DNA of 64,000 nucleotides from Nocardia rosealba (GCF_020216065.1 NZ_JAIWNA010000002.1:1-64000), one strand, 5' to 3'; numbered from the stretch's first letter, positions 29,098 to 37,192 are shown. The notes: a model not told the origin generated them from the letters alone. Made by a program: numbers and translations.

Positions 29098-29592
29098 ATG
29101 GACGACGATGACGCCGACTGGAATCGACGGGTGCGTGGCGAGAACACCATCCAGCGTCTCGACCGCAACTGGGCCTCCTTGCTGCAAGAACTGCGGGTGC
29201 TGCAGACCGGTGTGCAAGTACTCACCGGTATCTTGCTGACCTTGCCGTTCCAGTCCCATTTCGACGCCCTCAGCACGGAATTGCGGGTGGTATACCTCGT
29301 CGTCGTCACCGCGTCGATCGCCGCGACCGCCCTGCTGGTCGCCCCGGTGGCAATGCATCGGCTGCTGTTCCGCAGGCACCGGCTCGATGCCCTGGTCACC
29401 GGCGCGCACCGGCTCGCGCTGGCCGGTATCGCCCTGCTCGGGGTCGCGCTCACCGGCATCGCCGTGCTGATCTTCGATGTGGTGGCCGGGACCACGGCGG
29501 GCATCGTCGCCGGAGTCGTCGCCTCGATCGTGTTCCTCGGTCTGTGGGTGGTCCAGCCGCTGGTCTACCGCAAGGGGCCGGAGACGGACTGA
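29098..29592 (+). CDS. DUF6328-type membrane protein
   Basis: This 164-residue protein starts with an acidic, polar N-terminus (MDDDDADWNRRVRGENTIQR) and then has about four hydrophobic helices (VLTGILLTLPF, VVYLVVVTASIAATALLVAP, LALAGIALLGVALTGIAVLI, AGIVAGVVASIVFLGLWVV). The segment LLQELRVLQTGVQVLTGILL is typical of the DUF6328 family, whose role is unknown. An ATG at 29098 follows GACGAGGAG. It is divergent from the KGG-motif gene across a 180-base gap. Confidence 0.78.
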   Translation: MDDDDADWNRRVRGENTIQRLDRNWASLLQELRVLQTGVQVLTGILLTLPFQSHFDALSTELRVVYLVVVTASIAATALLVAPVAMHRLLFRRHRLDALVTGAHRLALAGIALLGVALTGIAVLIFDVVAGTTAGIVAGVVASIVFLGLWVVQPLVYRKGPETD

Positions 29593-29593
29593 G

Positions 29594-30006
29594 CTATTCG
29601 CTGCTTTCGCGATCTTCCAGGCCAACGGCGTCGGACAGTTCCTGCCGTTCCCTGTCCAGTGCCGGATACTCGTTGCTCAATTCGCCCATCAGCGCCGCGA
29701 GACCGGCGGCGAGCGCGTTGAGCTTGTGCTGGGCGGCGTCGTCGTTGCGGGCCTGGGTGTTCTGCACAGCGCCACGAGCAGGAAGGTGACGATCGTGGTC
29801 GCCGTGTTGATCACCAGTTGCCAGGTGTCGATGCTCGGGAAAAGGAACACCGAAGGTGCCCAGATCAGGACCAGGGTGAGGCAGGCGGCGAAGAACCATG
29901 CCTTGGACGCGAAATTGCTTGCGCCCGTGGCGAAACGGTCGAAAAAGGGTTTGTGATTCGAGATGTCCGACGGCATCGTCGCATCGTTCGACTTGTGTCC
30001 GGACAT
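29594..30006 (-). pseudogene. Low-affinity iron permease-like gene, frameshifted
   Basis: The first part (from ATG 30006) reads KPFFDRFATGASNFASKAWF, then VFLFPSIDTWQLVINTATTI and VTFLLVALC, and the frame then fails. The continuation in another frame (VQNTQARNDDAAQHKLNALA through VGLEDRESSE, stop at 29594) is the normal C-terminus of the low-affinity iron permease family. One extra base near 29762-29770 would join both into a 137-residue protein. Both halves are well conserved, so this is either a very recent mutation or a base-calling error. It converges on the DUF6328 gene with one base between stops. Confidence 0.8.
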
Positions 30007-30149
30007 GTCGACCACCCACCTTCACCGGGCCGGGCAAAGAACTCTGTGACAGGCGAATATCCGTTTCTCGGGATTTCAACCAAAAGGTCGGTTCGGTTCG
30101 GCCGCACCGGGTAAACGCCCGCTGTCCACCGATCCGAAAGAGGTGAAGC

Positions 30150-30383
30150 ATGGCCGTCTGTGAGACGTGTGGCAACGACTACGCGCGCGCGTTCACCGTG
30201 AGCCGCGACGGGCAGAGCTGGACATTCGACAGCATCGAATGCGCCGCATCGAAGCTGGCACCCGACTGCGCGCACTGCGGATGCCGGGTTCTGGGCCACG
30301 GGGTCGAGGCCGGACAGACCGTCTTCTGCTGCGCCAACTGTGCCCGCCGCGCCGGGCACGACGCCCTCGTCGACAGCGTGTAG
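30150..30383 (+). CDS. Small cysteine-rich, zinc-ribbon-like protein
   Basis: This 77-residue protein has nine Cys (4, 7, 31, 40, 43, 45, 60, 61, 64) in pairs such as CETC, CAHC-GC and CCANC, plus His42 and His50, enough for two zinc sites. The N-terminal part (VCETCGNDYARAFTV) resembles the zinc ribbons of small soil-actinobacterial proteins annotated as metallothionein-like. Whether it stores metal or binds a partner is not known. ATG start after GAAAGAGGTGAAG. The stop TAG is part of the ribosome site of the next gene. Confidence 0.78.
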   Translation: MAVCETCGNDYARAFTVSRDGQSWTFDSIECAASKLAPDCAHCGCRVLGHGVEAGQTVFCCANCARRAGHDALVDSV

Positions 30384-30391
30384 GAGGAGCC

Positions 30392-30859
30392 GTGCACGAG
30401 GACATGATCTGGGTGCAACTCACCGTGCCCGCCGGAGTGGACGACGTCTTCGCGGTGCTCGCGGACGGGTGGTCGTATTCGGGCTGGGTTGTGGGCGCCT
30501 CGCACATTCGCCGCGTGGACAAGGGCTGGCCCGCGGTCGGTACCCGCATCCATCACAGCGTGGGGCCGTGGCCCCTCGTCATCGAGGACACCACCGAGGT
30601 GCGGGCATCGGACGCACCGCACACGCTGGAACTCGACGCGCGGTTGTGGCCGATGGGCGCGGCTGTCATCCGCTTCGAGCTGCGCGAGGTCGCCCCGGCC
30701 ACGACCGAGGTGCGGATGGGGGAACTGGCCGTGCGCGGGCCGGGCAAGCTCGTCCCACGCGCCGCGCAGGAGTTGTTGCTGACCCCACGCAACCGCGAAA
30801 CCCTCGACCGGCTGTCGGACCTGGCTGTCGGCCGCAGCCGCGCCGCGGCCGGAGGCTGA
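30392..30859 (+). CDS. SRPBCC-family protein
   Basis: This 155-residue protein begins with MIWVQLTVPAGVDDVFAVLA and continues WSYSGWVVGASHIRRVDKGWP, the usual START of polyketide cyclase/dehydrase-like SRPBCC proteins. The GTG at 30392 has a perfect TAGGAGGAG eight bases upstream, which itself contains the stop of the Cys-rich gene, so the two are made together. The ligand is unknown. Homologues in other actinobacteria often lie near acyl or aromatic-lipid metabolism, but no such context is visible. Confidence 0.82.
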   Translation: MHEDMIWVQLTVPAGVDDVFAVLADGWSYSGWVVGASHIRRVDKGWPAVGTRIHHSVGPWPLVIEDTTEVRASDAPHTLELDARLWPMGAAVIRFELREVAPATTEVRMGELAVRGPGKLVPRAAQELLLTPRNRETLDRLSDLAVGRSRAAAGG

Positions 30860-30862
30860 CCG

Positions 30863-31846
30863 TCAGGGCTCCAGGTCGGTGAGCGCCTTGCCGCTCGGGA
30901 TATCGAGCGGCACCGAGACCTGGTCGTGGGCGATCAACCAGCTGCCACCGACCTTGCGCAGGCACAGCGTCGCGCGCACCCACATGCCGTCGGTGACAGC
31001 GCCGTCGCGCAGTGTGCCGCGCAGCCTGCCGAAACCGTGCCCGTATGCCACGTCGGTGCCGGTCGTGAAGGTCAGGTCGTGGAACTCGTAGGTCAGGGTG
31101 TCGAACACCTGGAATACCCGTGCCCAGTTCGCCAGCTTCGCCGCCCTCCCGCAGTGTTGCAGGGGTGGCTCGATATCGAACGACACGGCGTCGTCGGTGT
31201 AGAGGGCGCCGATGCCGTCGAGGTCCTTGTTCCGCAGGCACTCGACCAGCCGGTCGATCTGCGCGCGGATCTCGGCGGTTTCGTCGGCGGGCCGCCGCAG
31301 CGGTGCCAGGGCTGTGGTCCACGCGACGAGCTGGTCCAGCGTCTTGCGCAACGCGAGGTCGTGGTGCTCGCGCGCGACGAAGGTGGTGGCGTTCTCGAAA
31401 TCGGTGAGCACGCCGATCGATACCGAATGGCCGATGTCGGCCATCCCCAGCGTCCCGCACACGGTGCGCAATTGCACCACGGAGCGGGCGCCGCCGTTGA
31501 CGCCGTACCCGACGAAGGCGACGGTCTTGTCGGTCCACTCCGCGAACGCGTGGTCGAGGGCGTTCTTCAGGACGCCGGGAACACCGCCGTTGTACTCGGG
31601 GGTGACGATCACGAACCCGTCGAACGGAGCGATCCGGGCGGCCCAGGACCGGGTGTGTTCATTCTCCGACGGGCCGAACATCGGCGGCGTTGTCTCGTCG
31701 AAGTGCGGGAGCGGGTGGTCGCGCAGGTCGACGAGCTCGAATTCGGCGTCGCCGCGTCGCGACGCCGAATCCAGCACCCATCGGGCGACCTGGGCTCCGT
31801 TACGGTTGGATCGGGTGCTGCCGAGAATGATGCCGATTCTGATCAT
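30863..31846 (-). CDS. NADPH-dependent FMN reductase fused to a SnoaL-like domain
   Basis: The protein has 327 residues. Residues 1-185 match NADPH:FMN/quinone reductases: the FMN phosphate loop GSTRSNRNG (near 9) and the TPEYNGGVPGVLKNALDH segment. Residues about 200-325 form a SnoaL/NTF2-like domain (IDRLVECLRNKDLDGIGALY then DDAVSFDIEP, ending VGGSWLIAHDQVSVPL), often ligand-binding or isomerase-like. The fusion is unusual. It is divergent from an ECF41-type sigma factor that also ends in a SnoaL domain, 99 bases away, so it is the likely regulated target. Confidence 0.85.
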   Translation of the reverse strand: MIRIGIILGSTRSNRNGAQVARWVLDSASRRGDAEFELVDLRDHPLPHFDETTPPMFGPSENEHTRSWAARIAPFDGFVIVTPEYNGGVPGVLKNALDHAFAEWTDKTVAFVGYGVNGGARSVVQLRTVCGTLGMADIGHSVSIGVLTDFENATTFVAREHHDLALRKTLDQLVAWTTALAPLRRPADETAEIRAQIDRLVECLRNKDLDGIGALYTDDAVSFDIEPPLQHCGRAAKLANWARVFQVFDTLTYEFHDLTFTTGTDVAYGHGFGRLRGTLRDGAVTDGMWVRATLCLRKVGGSWLIAHDQVSVPLDIPSGKALTDLEP

Positions 31847-31882
31847 GACCTTCCGACGACGCGGACGCCGGAAATGTCAGGC

Positions 31883-31909
31883 CCTCACAGATCGGGGCGC
31901 TGTTTCGTC
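31883..31909 (+). promoter_or_regulatory. Possible ECF41-type promoter
   Basis: CCTCACA (31883-31889) and CGTC (31906-31909), 16 bases apart, resemble the ECF41 consensus TGTCACA-N15-17-CGTC. They stand between the sigma factor gene and the divergent FMN reductase-SnoaL gene and would drive the sigma factor itself. The -35 match is imperfect. Confidence 0.35.
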
Positions 31910-31945
31910 GGTCATGGTGAGGGAACCGACCGCGAGGAGCCGATC

Positions 31946-32833
31946 ATGACCGACCCCCACCTGTCCGAGGTGATGAGTGAGCGCCGCCAGTTGCTCAATC
32001 TCGCCTACCGGCTGCTCGGATCGCTGGCCGAGGCCGAGGACGTGGTGCAGGAGACCTATGCGCGCTGGTACGCGATGAGCGAACAGCGCCGCGCCGAGGT
32101 GACCACGCCCGGTGCCTGGCTGACGACGGTGGCGGGGCGCATCTGTCTCGACCTGCTCGGCTCCGCCCGCGCCCGCCGGGAACGCTATGTGGGCGAATGG
32201 ATTCCGGAACCGGTCCCCGGCCGTTCCGACTTTTTCGGCGGTACCGCAGCGCCCGACCCCGCCGATCGAGTGACGCTCGACGAGTCGATCAGCATGGCCT
32301 TCCTCGTCGTGCTCGACTCCATGACCCCCGCCGAGCGGGTGGCCTTCGTGTTGCACGACGTGTTCCGCTACTCCTTCGCCGAAATAGCCGAGGTGGTGGG
32401 GCGCACTCCGGCCGCGTGCCGTCAGCTCGCCTCGAGCGCCCGCCGTCGCATCGATACCTCACCGCGCCCACCCGAAACCGCGCGCGCCGAGGTGGTGCGG
32501 AATTTCAAACGGGCCTGGGAGGCGGGCGATATCGAGGGACTCGTCGGGTTGCTCGACCCGACCGCGATCGCGACGGCGGACAGCGGTGGGCTGGTTCCCG
32601 CCTTCCGGGAGCCGCTGGTCGGCAGCAGTGAGATCGCGACGGCGTGGATCCACATCGGCACGCGGTTGTCGACAGTGGTGCTGGTGGAACGCATGGTGAA
32701 CGGGCAGCTCGGTCTGGTCGCCGAGGCCGACGGGAAGGTTATCTCGGTCTACTCCTTCGACATCATCGACGATCGGATCAGCCGGATCTGGGTGATGCGG
32801 AATCCGGAGAAACTGCGTGCGTGGACAGGCTAG
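31946..32833 (+). CDS. ECF41-type RNA polymerase sigma factor with C-terminal SnoaL domain
   Basis: This 295-residue protein has sigma region 2 (LNLAYRLLGSLAEAEDVVQE), region 4 (TPAERVAFVLHDVFRYSFAE then VGRTPAACRQLASSARRR) and, from about residue 180, an NTF2/SnoaL-like domain. YVGEWIPEP in the linker and DSGGLVPAF in the tail are ECF41-group marks, where the SnoaL domain controls activity without an anti-sigma factor. These factors usually control a neighbouring oxidoreductase or decarboxylase gene; here that would be the divergent FMN reductase-SnoaL gene. ATG start after GAGGAGC. Confidence 0.9.
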   Translation: MTDPHLSEVMSERRQLLNLAYRLLGSLAEAEDVVQETYARWYAMSEQRRAEVTTPGAWLTTVAGRICLDLLGSARARRERYVGEWIPEPVPGRSDFFGGTAAPDPADRVTLDESISMAFLVVLDSMTPAERVAFVLHDVFRYSFAEIAEVVGRTPAACRQLASSARRRIDTSPRPPETARAEVVRNFKRAWEAGDIEGLVGLLDPTAIATADSGGLVPAFREPLVGSSEIATAWIHIGTRLSTVVLVERMVNGQLGLVAEADGKVISVYSFDIIDDRISRIWVMRNPEKLRAWTG

Positions 32834-33681
32834 GGATCGTTGCGGGGAACGCGGCCGTCCACGTCGGTGAATCCGTAATCCTCGGCCAGATCGGCGACCT
32901 TCCACGCCTTTCCGGTGCGCGCGAGCCGGTCGGGGTCGGCGGCCAGGGCGACAACGGCCCGGCCGGGAAACCTCGGTGTCTCGGCGGCGTTCAGATCGAA
33001 GGTTCCTTCACCGGGCAAGGTCACCAGGCGACGGCCCTGGTCGTCGGCGGGAACCATCTGCAGCAGTTCGGTATTCACGATGCCGGGCCAGAGGGATACC
33101 GCGGTGGTCGCGGTGCCGTCGAGATCGTGGGCGAGGTCGGCGGTGAGCCGGTCCAGGGCTGTCTTGGCGACCCCGTACACCGCGTTGTGCAGGTAGCGCT
33201 GCGAACCGGGGGAGGAGATATTGACGATCAAACCCTTCGACTCGATCAGCAACGGGGCGGCGAAAACGCTTGCCGCGTAATGCGATCGGACGCCGATGTC
33301 GAACGTCTCGTCCCAGGCCGCAGGCGGTACCTCCCAGAATTTGCGGCCGAGCCAGCGGGCGGCGGCGGGGGAGTTGTAGACATTGTTCACCAGCACGTCG
33401 AGGCGGCCCTGTTCGGCGCGCACCCGCGTGAACAGTTCCTCGACCGCCCCGTCGTCGCGATGATCGCAGACCACCGCCACGCCGAGCCCGCCGAGGGCGG
33501 TCACCTCGGCGGCGGTGTCGTGCACGGTGCCGGGGAGCCTGCCCGCGGTGGTCGTGCGACCGGTGACGTACACCGTCGCGCCCGCCGCGCCGAGTTCCTG
33601 GGCAATGCCTTTGCCGATGCCGCGGCTGGCTCCGGTCACTACCGCGACCCGTCCGCCGAGAATCTTGGGTGTTCCGCTCAT
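32830..33681 (-). CDS. Short-chain dehydrogenase/reductase
   Basis: This 283-residue protein has the classical SDR motifs: TGASRGIG for the cofactor (near residue 17), NNVY in place of NNAG, and the catalytic YGVAK (near residue 169), with Ser in NISSPGS. The nearby TGRTT suggests NADP(H). Some SDRs with a NNVY signature occur in this order; the substrate is not known. It overlaps the sigma factor gene by four bases on the other strand, with stops facing each other. Confidence 0.9.
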   Translation of the reverse strand: MSGTPKILGGRVAVVTGASRGIGKGIAQELGAAGATVYVTGRTTTAGRLPGTVHDTAAEVTALGGLGVAVVCDHRDDGAVEELFTRVRAEQGRLDVLVNNVYNSPAAARWLGRKFWEVPPAAWDETFDIGVRSHYAASVFAAPLLIESKGLIVNISSPGSQRYLHNAVYGVAKTALDRLTADLAHDLDGTATTAVSLWPGIVNTELLQMVPADDQGRRLVTLPGEGTFDLNAAETPRFPGRAVVALAADPDRLARTGKAWKVADLAEDYGFTDVDGRVPRNDP

Positions 33682-33736
33682 GGCCTCGGGACACTACCTT
33701 GAAATAGGAACACGTTCTAGATTCTTGGAGGCGCTG

Positions 33737-34708
33737 GTGGAACTTCGGCATCGATTCCTGGACGCCTGCGACGTCCGGTTACATGTGACCGAGCAGGGGC
33801 AGGGGTATCCGGTGGTGTTCTGCCACGGCTTCCCCCACACCGGCTACATCTGGCATCGCCAGCTCGCGGCCGTCGCCGAGGCGGGTTTCCACGCGATCGC
33901 GCCCGATCTGCGCGGCTACGGACGCACGCAGGCGCCCGCCGATGTCGAGGCGTACACGAATGCGGCCGTGATCGGCGATCTGCTCGCCCTGCTCGACGAC
34001 ATCGGCGCGCGGCAGGCGGTTTTCGTCGGCCTCGACTTCGGCGCCCAGCTGGTGTGGGAGCTGTCGTTGCGTGCGCCCGAGCGAGTGGCCGCCGCGGTGG
34101 TACTGAACAATCCCTTCGCACCGCGCCCACCCCGCCCGCCGTCCGATTTCTGGACCAAGGCCGCCCAGCGCCACTTCCTGCACCTGTCCTATTTCCAGGA
34201 ACCCGGCCGTGCCGACGCCGAACTCGCCGAGCGGCCCCGCGAATTCCTGGCCAGGGTCTACTACTCGCTCTCCGGCGACTACCACTACCTCGACACCTGG
34301 AAGAACCCGCCGGGGCTCGGCTATCTCGATGTCCTGCCGAAAGCCCCCGATCTGCCGTGGTCCTGGCTCGGTGAGTCCGAATTCGACACCCTCGCCACCG
34401 AATTCGAACGCACCGGGTTCACCGGCGGCCTCAACTGGTATCGCAACCTCGACCGCAACTGGCACCTCACCGAGTCGCTGGCCGATCGCCCCGTGACCGT
34501 CCCGACCTATTTCCTCTACGGCGAGAACGACCCCGACATGGAGGGGTTCAGCGGCCGCGACCCGCTGGCCACACTGCGCGCCAATGTGACGGATCTGCGT
34601 GCGGTAGTGCAGGTTCCGGGTGCGGGGCATCTGGTCCATCTGGAACGCACGGACCCGGTGAACGAGTTCGTTCTCAACGCGCTCGCTGACCTGGCGCCAC
34701 GGCCGTAG
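33737..34708 (+). CDS. Epoxide hydrolase (alpha/beta fold)
   Basis: This 323-residue protein has the epoxide hydrolase pattern: HGFPHTGYIWHRQ, DLRGYGRT, a nucleophile Asp in GLDFGAQLVWEL (near residue 97), FTGGLNWYRNLDRNW in the cap (the Tyr that helps open the ring), GENDPDMEG and the catalytic His in GAGHLVHLERT. It turns epoxides into diols, for instance in detoxification or lipid metabolism. The GTG at 33737 follows TTGGAGG. It is divergent from the SDR gene, 55 bases away. Confidence 0.88.
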   Translation: MELRHRFLDACDVRLHVTEQGQGYPVVFCHGFPHTGYIWHRQLAAVAEAGFHAIAPDLRGYGRTQAPADVEAYTNAAVIGDLLALLDDIGARQAVFVGLDFGAQLVWELSLRAPERVAAAVVLNNPFAPRPPRPPSDFWTKAAQRHFLHLSYFQEPGRADAELAERPREFLARVYYSLSGDYHYLDTWKNPPGLGYLDVLPKAPDLPWSWLGESEFDTLATEFERTGFTGGLNWYRNLDRNWHLTESLADRPVTVPTYFLYGENDPDMEGFSGRDPLATLRANVTDLRAVVQVPGAGHLVHLERTDPVNEFVLNALADLAPRP

Positions 34709-34721
34709 CGGTCGGGTCGGT

Positions 34722-35312
34722 TCAGCGTGCGCGGTCGTAGACGAGGGCGAGCTCGCCGGACGCACCGGCGGTGTGGCTGGTCAGTGTCCACCGGGAAGCC
34801 GGCAGCCCGTCGGTGAAGAACAGCGCGCCACCCCCGGCGATCTCGGGAACGATCATCAGATGCAGGCGGTCGATCAAATCGGCGGCGAGCAGATCGGCCA
34901 CGATCGTCGGGCTGGTGTTGACCAGGATGTCGCCGGTACCAGAGCTCTTCAATTCGGTGATCACCTCGGCGGCGGGTGCGTTCACGACGCGCGTTCGCTC
35001 CCAGGGTGATCCGGTGAGCGTGCTCGACAGCACCACCTTGTCCACGTCGACGAGCCACTTCGCGTAGGCGCGGTCGCGCGGATCGGCGTTCTCGTCGGCG
35101 GCGACGGTCGGCCAGTAGCCGAGGAACCCTTCAGCGTTGCTGCGCCCGAGGACCGCCGTTGTCGCGTCGGCGTGAATTCCGCTGAGGTAGTCGCGGGCGG
35201 TTTCGGTGCTCGCGTAGGTGACGATGGCGCCGAGATCGGACGGGCCGGCCGGTCCGTGGTAGCGGCCGTCGAGGGTGAGGCTGATGTTGGTGGTGACGCG
35301 GCGAGTGCTCAT
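34722..35312 (-). CDS. Dihydrofolate reductase-like / RibD C-terminal family protein
   Basis: This 196-residue protein has the RibD-C/DHFR-like fold: ISLTLDGRYHG at the start, AVLGRSNAEGFLGYWP, KVVLSSTLTGSPW, and a Rossmann strand GTGDILVNTSPTIVADLLAA ahead of IDRLHLMIVPEIAGGGALFF. It lacks the exact pattern of folA, and many such proteins are of unknown substrate. The ATG overlaps the stop of the ArsR-SRPBCC gene by four bases, so it is its coupled partner. Confidence 0.85.
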   Translation of the reverse strand: MSTRRVTTNISLTLDGRYHGPAGPSDLGAIVTYASTETARDYLSGIHADATTAVLGRSNAEGFLGYWPTVAADENADPRDRAYAKWLVDVDKVVLSSTLTGSPWERTRVVNAPAAEVITELKSSGTGDILVNTSPTIVADLLAADLIDRLHLMIVPEIAGGGALFFTDGLPASRWTLTSHTAGASGELALVYDRAR

Positions 35313-36103
35313 GATCGGGCTTTCCTGTCGAGGTTGTCGAGGACCTGGGACCAGCCGGTTTCGATACCGGCGATGAAAGAGGCTGCCGCCACCGTGGTTT
35401 CGGCGATGACGAGGTCGAGCCGGAATCGGGTCCCGGGCCCGTCGGGCTCGAAGGTGAGGGTGTAGTGGCCGGTGAAGGAGACCTCGCCTGCCGCATCGAG
35501 TACCGACAGGTCGAAGGCGAGGCGGTGGTGTTCGTCGGCCTCGATGACCCGTCCGGTCGACCGGTAACGCCCGCCGTCGTCGTCGCGGTAGTCGAGCACC
35601 ACCCGGCCGCCGGGAAACGGCTCGATCCGGCAGTCGGTGATGGTCATCGACGGCGGCACCCACCAATCCGCGAGCAAATCCGGATCCACCCAGTGCCGCC
35701 ACAGTGCCTCGGGTGCGACTCCGAACGTCCGCTCGAAAGCGAAGCTGCGCCCGTCGGCCCACCGATCATGCTGCGCGGCAGCGGTTTCGGCTTCGATGGC
35801 GGCCAGATAGCGCTCCACCACATCTCGCTCGTCGGCGTGCTCCTCGATGGTCGCGAGCATCGCGCGCAACCGCTTGTCGAGCTCCCGCAACGGTCCGGGT
35901 TCCACGGCGTAGACGCGGCGTTGCCCGAGCGGGAACACCGAGACGAGGCCCGCCTTGGCGAGGGTTTGGAGGTGCTTGGTCGTCTGCGGCTGACGCAACC
36001 CGGTGTGGGTGGCGAGTTCGCCGACCGACCGAGGCCGCTGCGCGAGGAGTTCGACGATGCGCCATCGTGCGCTGTCGCCGAGTGCGGCTGCGATCTCTTC
36101 CAT
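35309..36103 (-). CDS. ArsR-type HTH fused to an SRPBCC (AHSA1-like) domain
   Basis: The protein has 264 residues. Residues 1-95 are a winged helix of the ArsR type (ARWRIVELLAQRPRSVGELA and RQPQTTKHLQTLAKAGLVSV). Residues about 115-264 are an AHSA1-like SRPBCC domain (RTFGVAPEALWRHWVDPDLL, PFPGGRVVLDYRDDDGGRYR, IAGIETGWSQVLDNLDRKA). The fused SRPBCC domain may sense a ligand or be the enzyme. It has no metal-binding CxC motif, so it is not a classic metal sensor. An operator candidate lies 8 bases upstream. Confidence 0.87.
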   Translation of the reverse strand: MEEIAAALGDSARWRIVELLAQRPRSVGELATHTGLRQPQTTKHLQTLAKAGLVSVFPLGQRRVYAVEPGPLRELDKRLRAMLATIEEHADERDVVERYLAAIEAETAAAQHDRWADGRSFAFERTFGVAPEALWRHWVDPDLLADWWVPPSMTITDCRIEPFPGGRVVLDYRDDDGGRYRSTGRVIEADEHHRLAFDLSVLDAAGEVSFTGHYTLTFEPDGPGTRFRLDLVIAETTVAAASFIAGIETGWSQVLDNLDRKARS

Positions 36104-36111
36104 GAGCAGAA

Positions 36112-36147
36112 GTATTCACTATGAAGAATATTCCTGTCAAGGAATAC
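36112..36147. promoter_or_regulatory. Operator candidate for the ArsR-SRPBCC operon
   Basis: Three related boxes, GTATTC (36112-36117), GAATATTC (36126-36133) and GAATAC (36142-36147), are set about 14-16 bp apart just before the ATG of the ArsR-type gene. The outer two are inverted repeats of each other. Autoregulatory ArsR sites have this place and shape. Confidence 0.5.
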
Positions 36148-36150
36148 AAC

Positions 36151-36183
36151 TGTGGCCCCCGGCCTTGTCAGCCGGGGGCCACA
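36151..36183. terminator. Hairpin terminator after the CsbD gene
   Basis: TGTGGCCCCCGGC (36151-36163) pairs with GCCGGGGGCCACA (36171-36183) around a seven-base loop. It lies between the CsbD gene stop and the next minus-strand promoter, so it most likely ends the CsbD transcript. Confidence 0.75.
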
Positions 36184-36202
36184 ATTCGAAAGAGGAGCCG
36201 GA

Positions 36203-36376
36203 TCAGTCGCGGAAGGCGTCCTTGACCTTCTCGCCGGCATCCTTCAGGTTGGACTTGGCCTGGTCGCCGCGGCCCTCGTTCTGCAGATCGCGGTCGTCGG
36301 TGGCCTTGCCGGTCGCTTCCTTGGCCTTGCCGGCCAGCTCTTCGGCCTTGTTCTTCGCCTTGTCTGCCAAGCTCAT
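36203..36376 (-). CDS. CsbD-family stress protein
   Basis: A 57-residue, highly charged protein with the CsbD composition (Lys, Ala, Asp, Glu): ADKAKNKAEELAGKAKEATG then DRDLQNEGRGDQAKSNLKDA and EKVKDAF. It is too short for many gene callers. The ATG at 36376 follows GGAAGG. CsbD proteins are made under sigma-B-type stress in other bacteria, with unknown exact role. Confidence 0.85.
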   Translation of the reverse strand: MSLADKAKNKAEELAGKAKEATGKATDDRDLQNEGRGDQAKSNLKDAGEKVKDAFRD

Positions 36377-36475
36377 GGCATTCCTTCCGGACAGAACGCT
36401 CGACCACTGGTGATCGATGGGCCATCCTTGGGACCCACGGGGCGTCTACCCGGGGCCACCGAACACAAACAGGGC

Positions 36476-37192
36476 CTAGGTGAGAAGGTCGGCCAGATCA
36501 CCGATCACCACATCGGCGCCCGCGGCGCGCAGGGCGGCCGGGCCCGTGCCGCGATCGACCCCGATCACCCGGAAACCACCCCGACGACCTGCCTCGACGC
36601 CCGATACCGCGTCCTCGATGACGATCGTCTCGGCGGGTTCGACACCCAGTGCTCGGGCGGCGGCGAGAAACATCGCCGGATCGGGCTTGCCCGCAAGCCC
36701 GTCACGCTCGGCGACGGCGCCGTCGACGATCACCGCGAACCTGCCGAGCAGTCCGGCGGTTTCGAGCACCAGCACCGCGTTGCGCGAACTGGATACCACT
36801 CCCATCGGAATCCGGAGCGCCGCAAGAGCATCGACCAGACGCAGCGAGCCGTCGAACACGTCGACCCCGTCGCGGTGCACGATCTCGGTGAATCGCCCGT
36901 TCTTCCGGTTGCCGAGGCCGTGCACGGTGGCTGCCTCAGGGTCGTCGTCGACGGTGCCGTCGGGTAGTCGCAGCCCGCGCGAGGACAGCACCGCTCGCAC
37001 ACCGTCGATCCGTGGTTTGCCGTCGACGAGGTCGTAGTAGTCGTCATCGGTGAACGGTGCGACCTGTGGTGGCAGGAACTCGGTGAACAGCGTGGTCCAC
37101 GCGCGGCGGTGCACGGCAGCGGTATCGGTCAGTACCCCGTCCAGGTCGAACAGCACGGCGGCGGCCTGCTGTACGGCCACCCGCTCGGTCAC
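36476..37192 (-). CDS. Beta-phosphoglucomutase-like HAD hydrolase
   Basis: This 238-residue protein has FDLDGVLTDTAAVH (the nucleophile Asp and the following Asp), VVSSSRNAVLVLETAGLL, AGKPDPAMFLAAA and IEDAVSGVEAGRRGG, as in beta-phosphoglucomutases. It turns beta-glucose-1-phosphate, made by the upstream GH65 phosphorylase, into glucose-6-phosphate. The GTG at 37192 overlaps the GH65 stop by four bases. It is the last gene of a transport-and-phosphorolysis operon. Confidence 0.88.
   Translation of the reverse strand: MTERVAVQQAAAVLFDLDGVLTDTAAVHRRAWTTLFTEFLPPQVAPFTDDDYYDLVDGKPRIDGVRAVLSSRGLRLPDGTVDDDPEAATVHGLGNRKNGRFTEIVHRDGVDVFDGSLRLVDALAALRIPMGVVSSSRNAVLVLETAGLLGRFAVIVDGAVAERDGLAGKPDPAMFLAAARALGVEPAETIVIEDAVSGVEAGRRGGFRVIGVDRGTGPAALRAAGADVVIGDLADLLT

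Noticed and set aside
30926-31945. Upstream extension of the ECF41 sigma factor
   Set aside because: It is antisense to the FMN reductase-SnoaL gene; the sigma domain begins at the ATG at 31946.
35315-35465. A possible insertion element around the ArsR-SRPBCC gene
   Set aside because: No terminal repeats, transposase or target duplication could be found.
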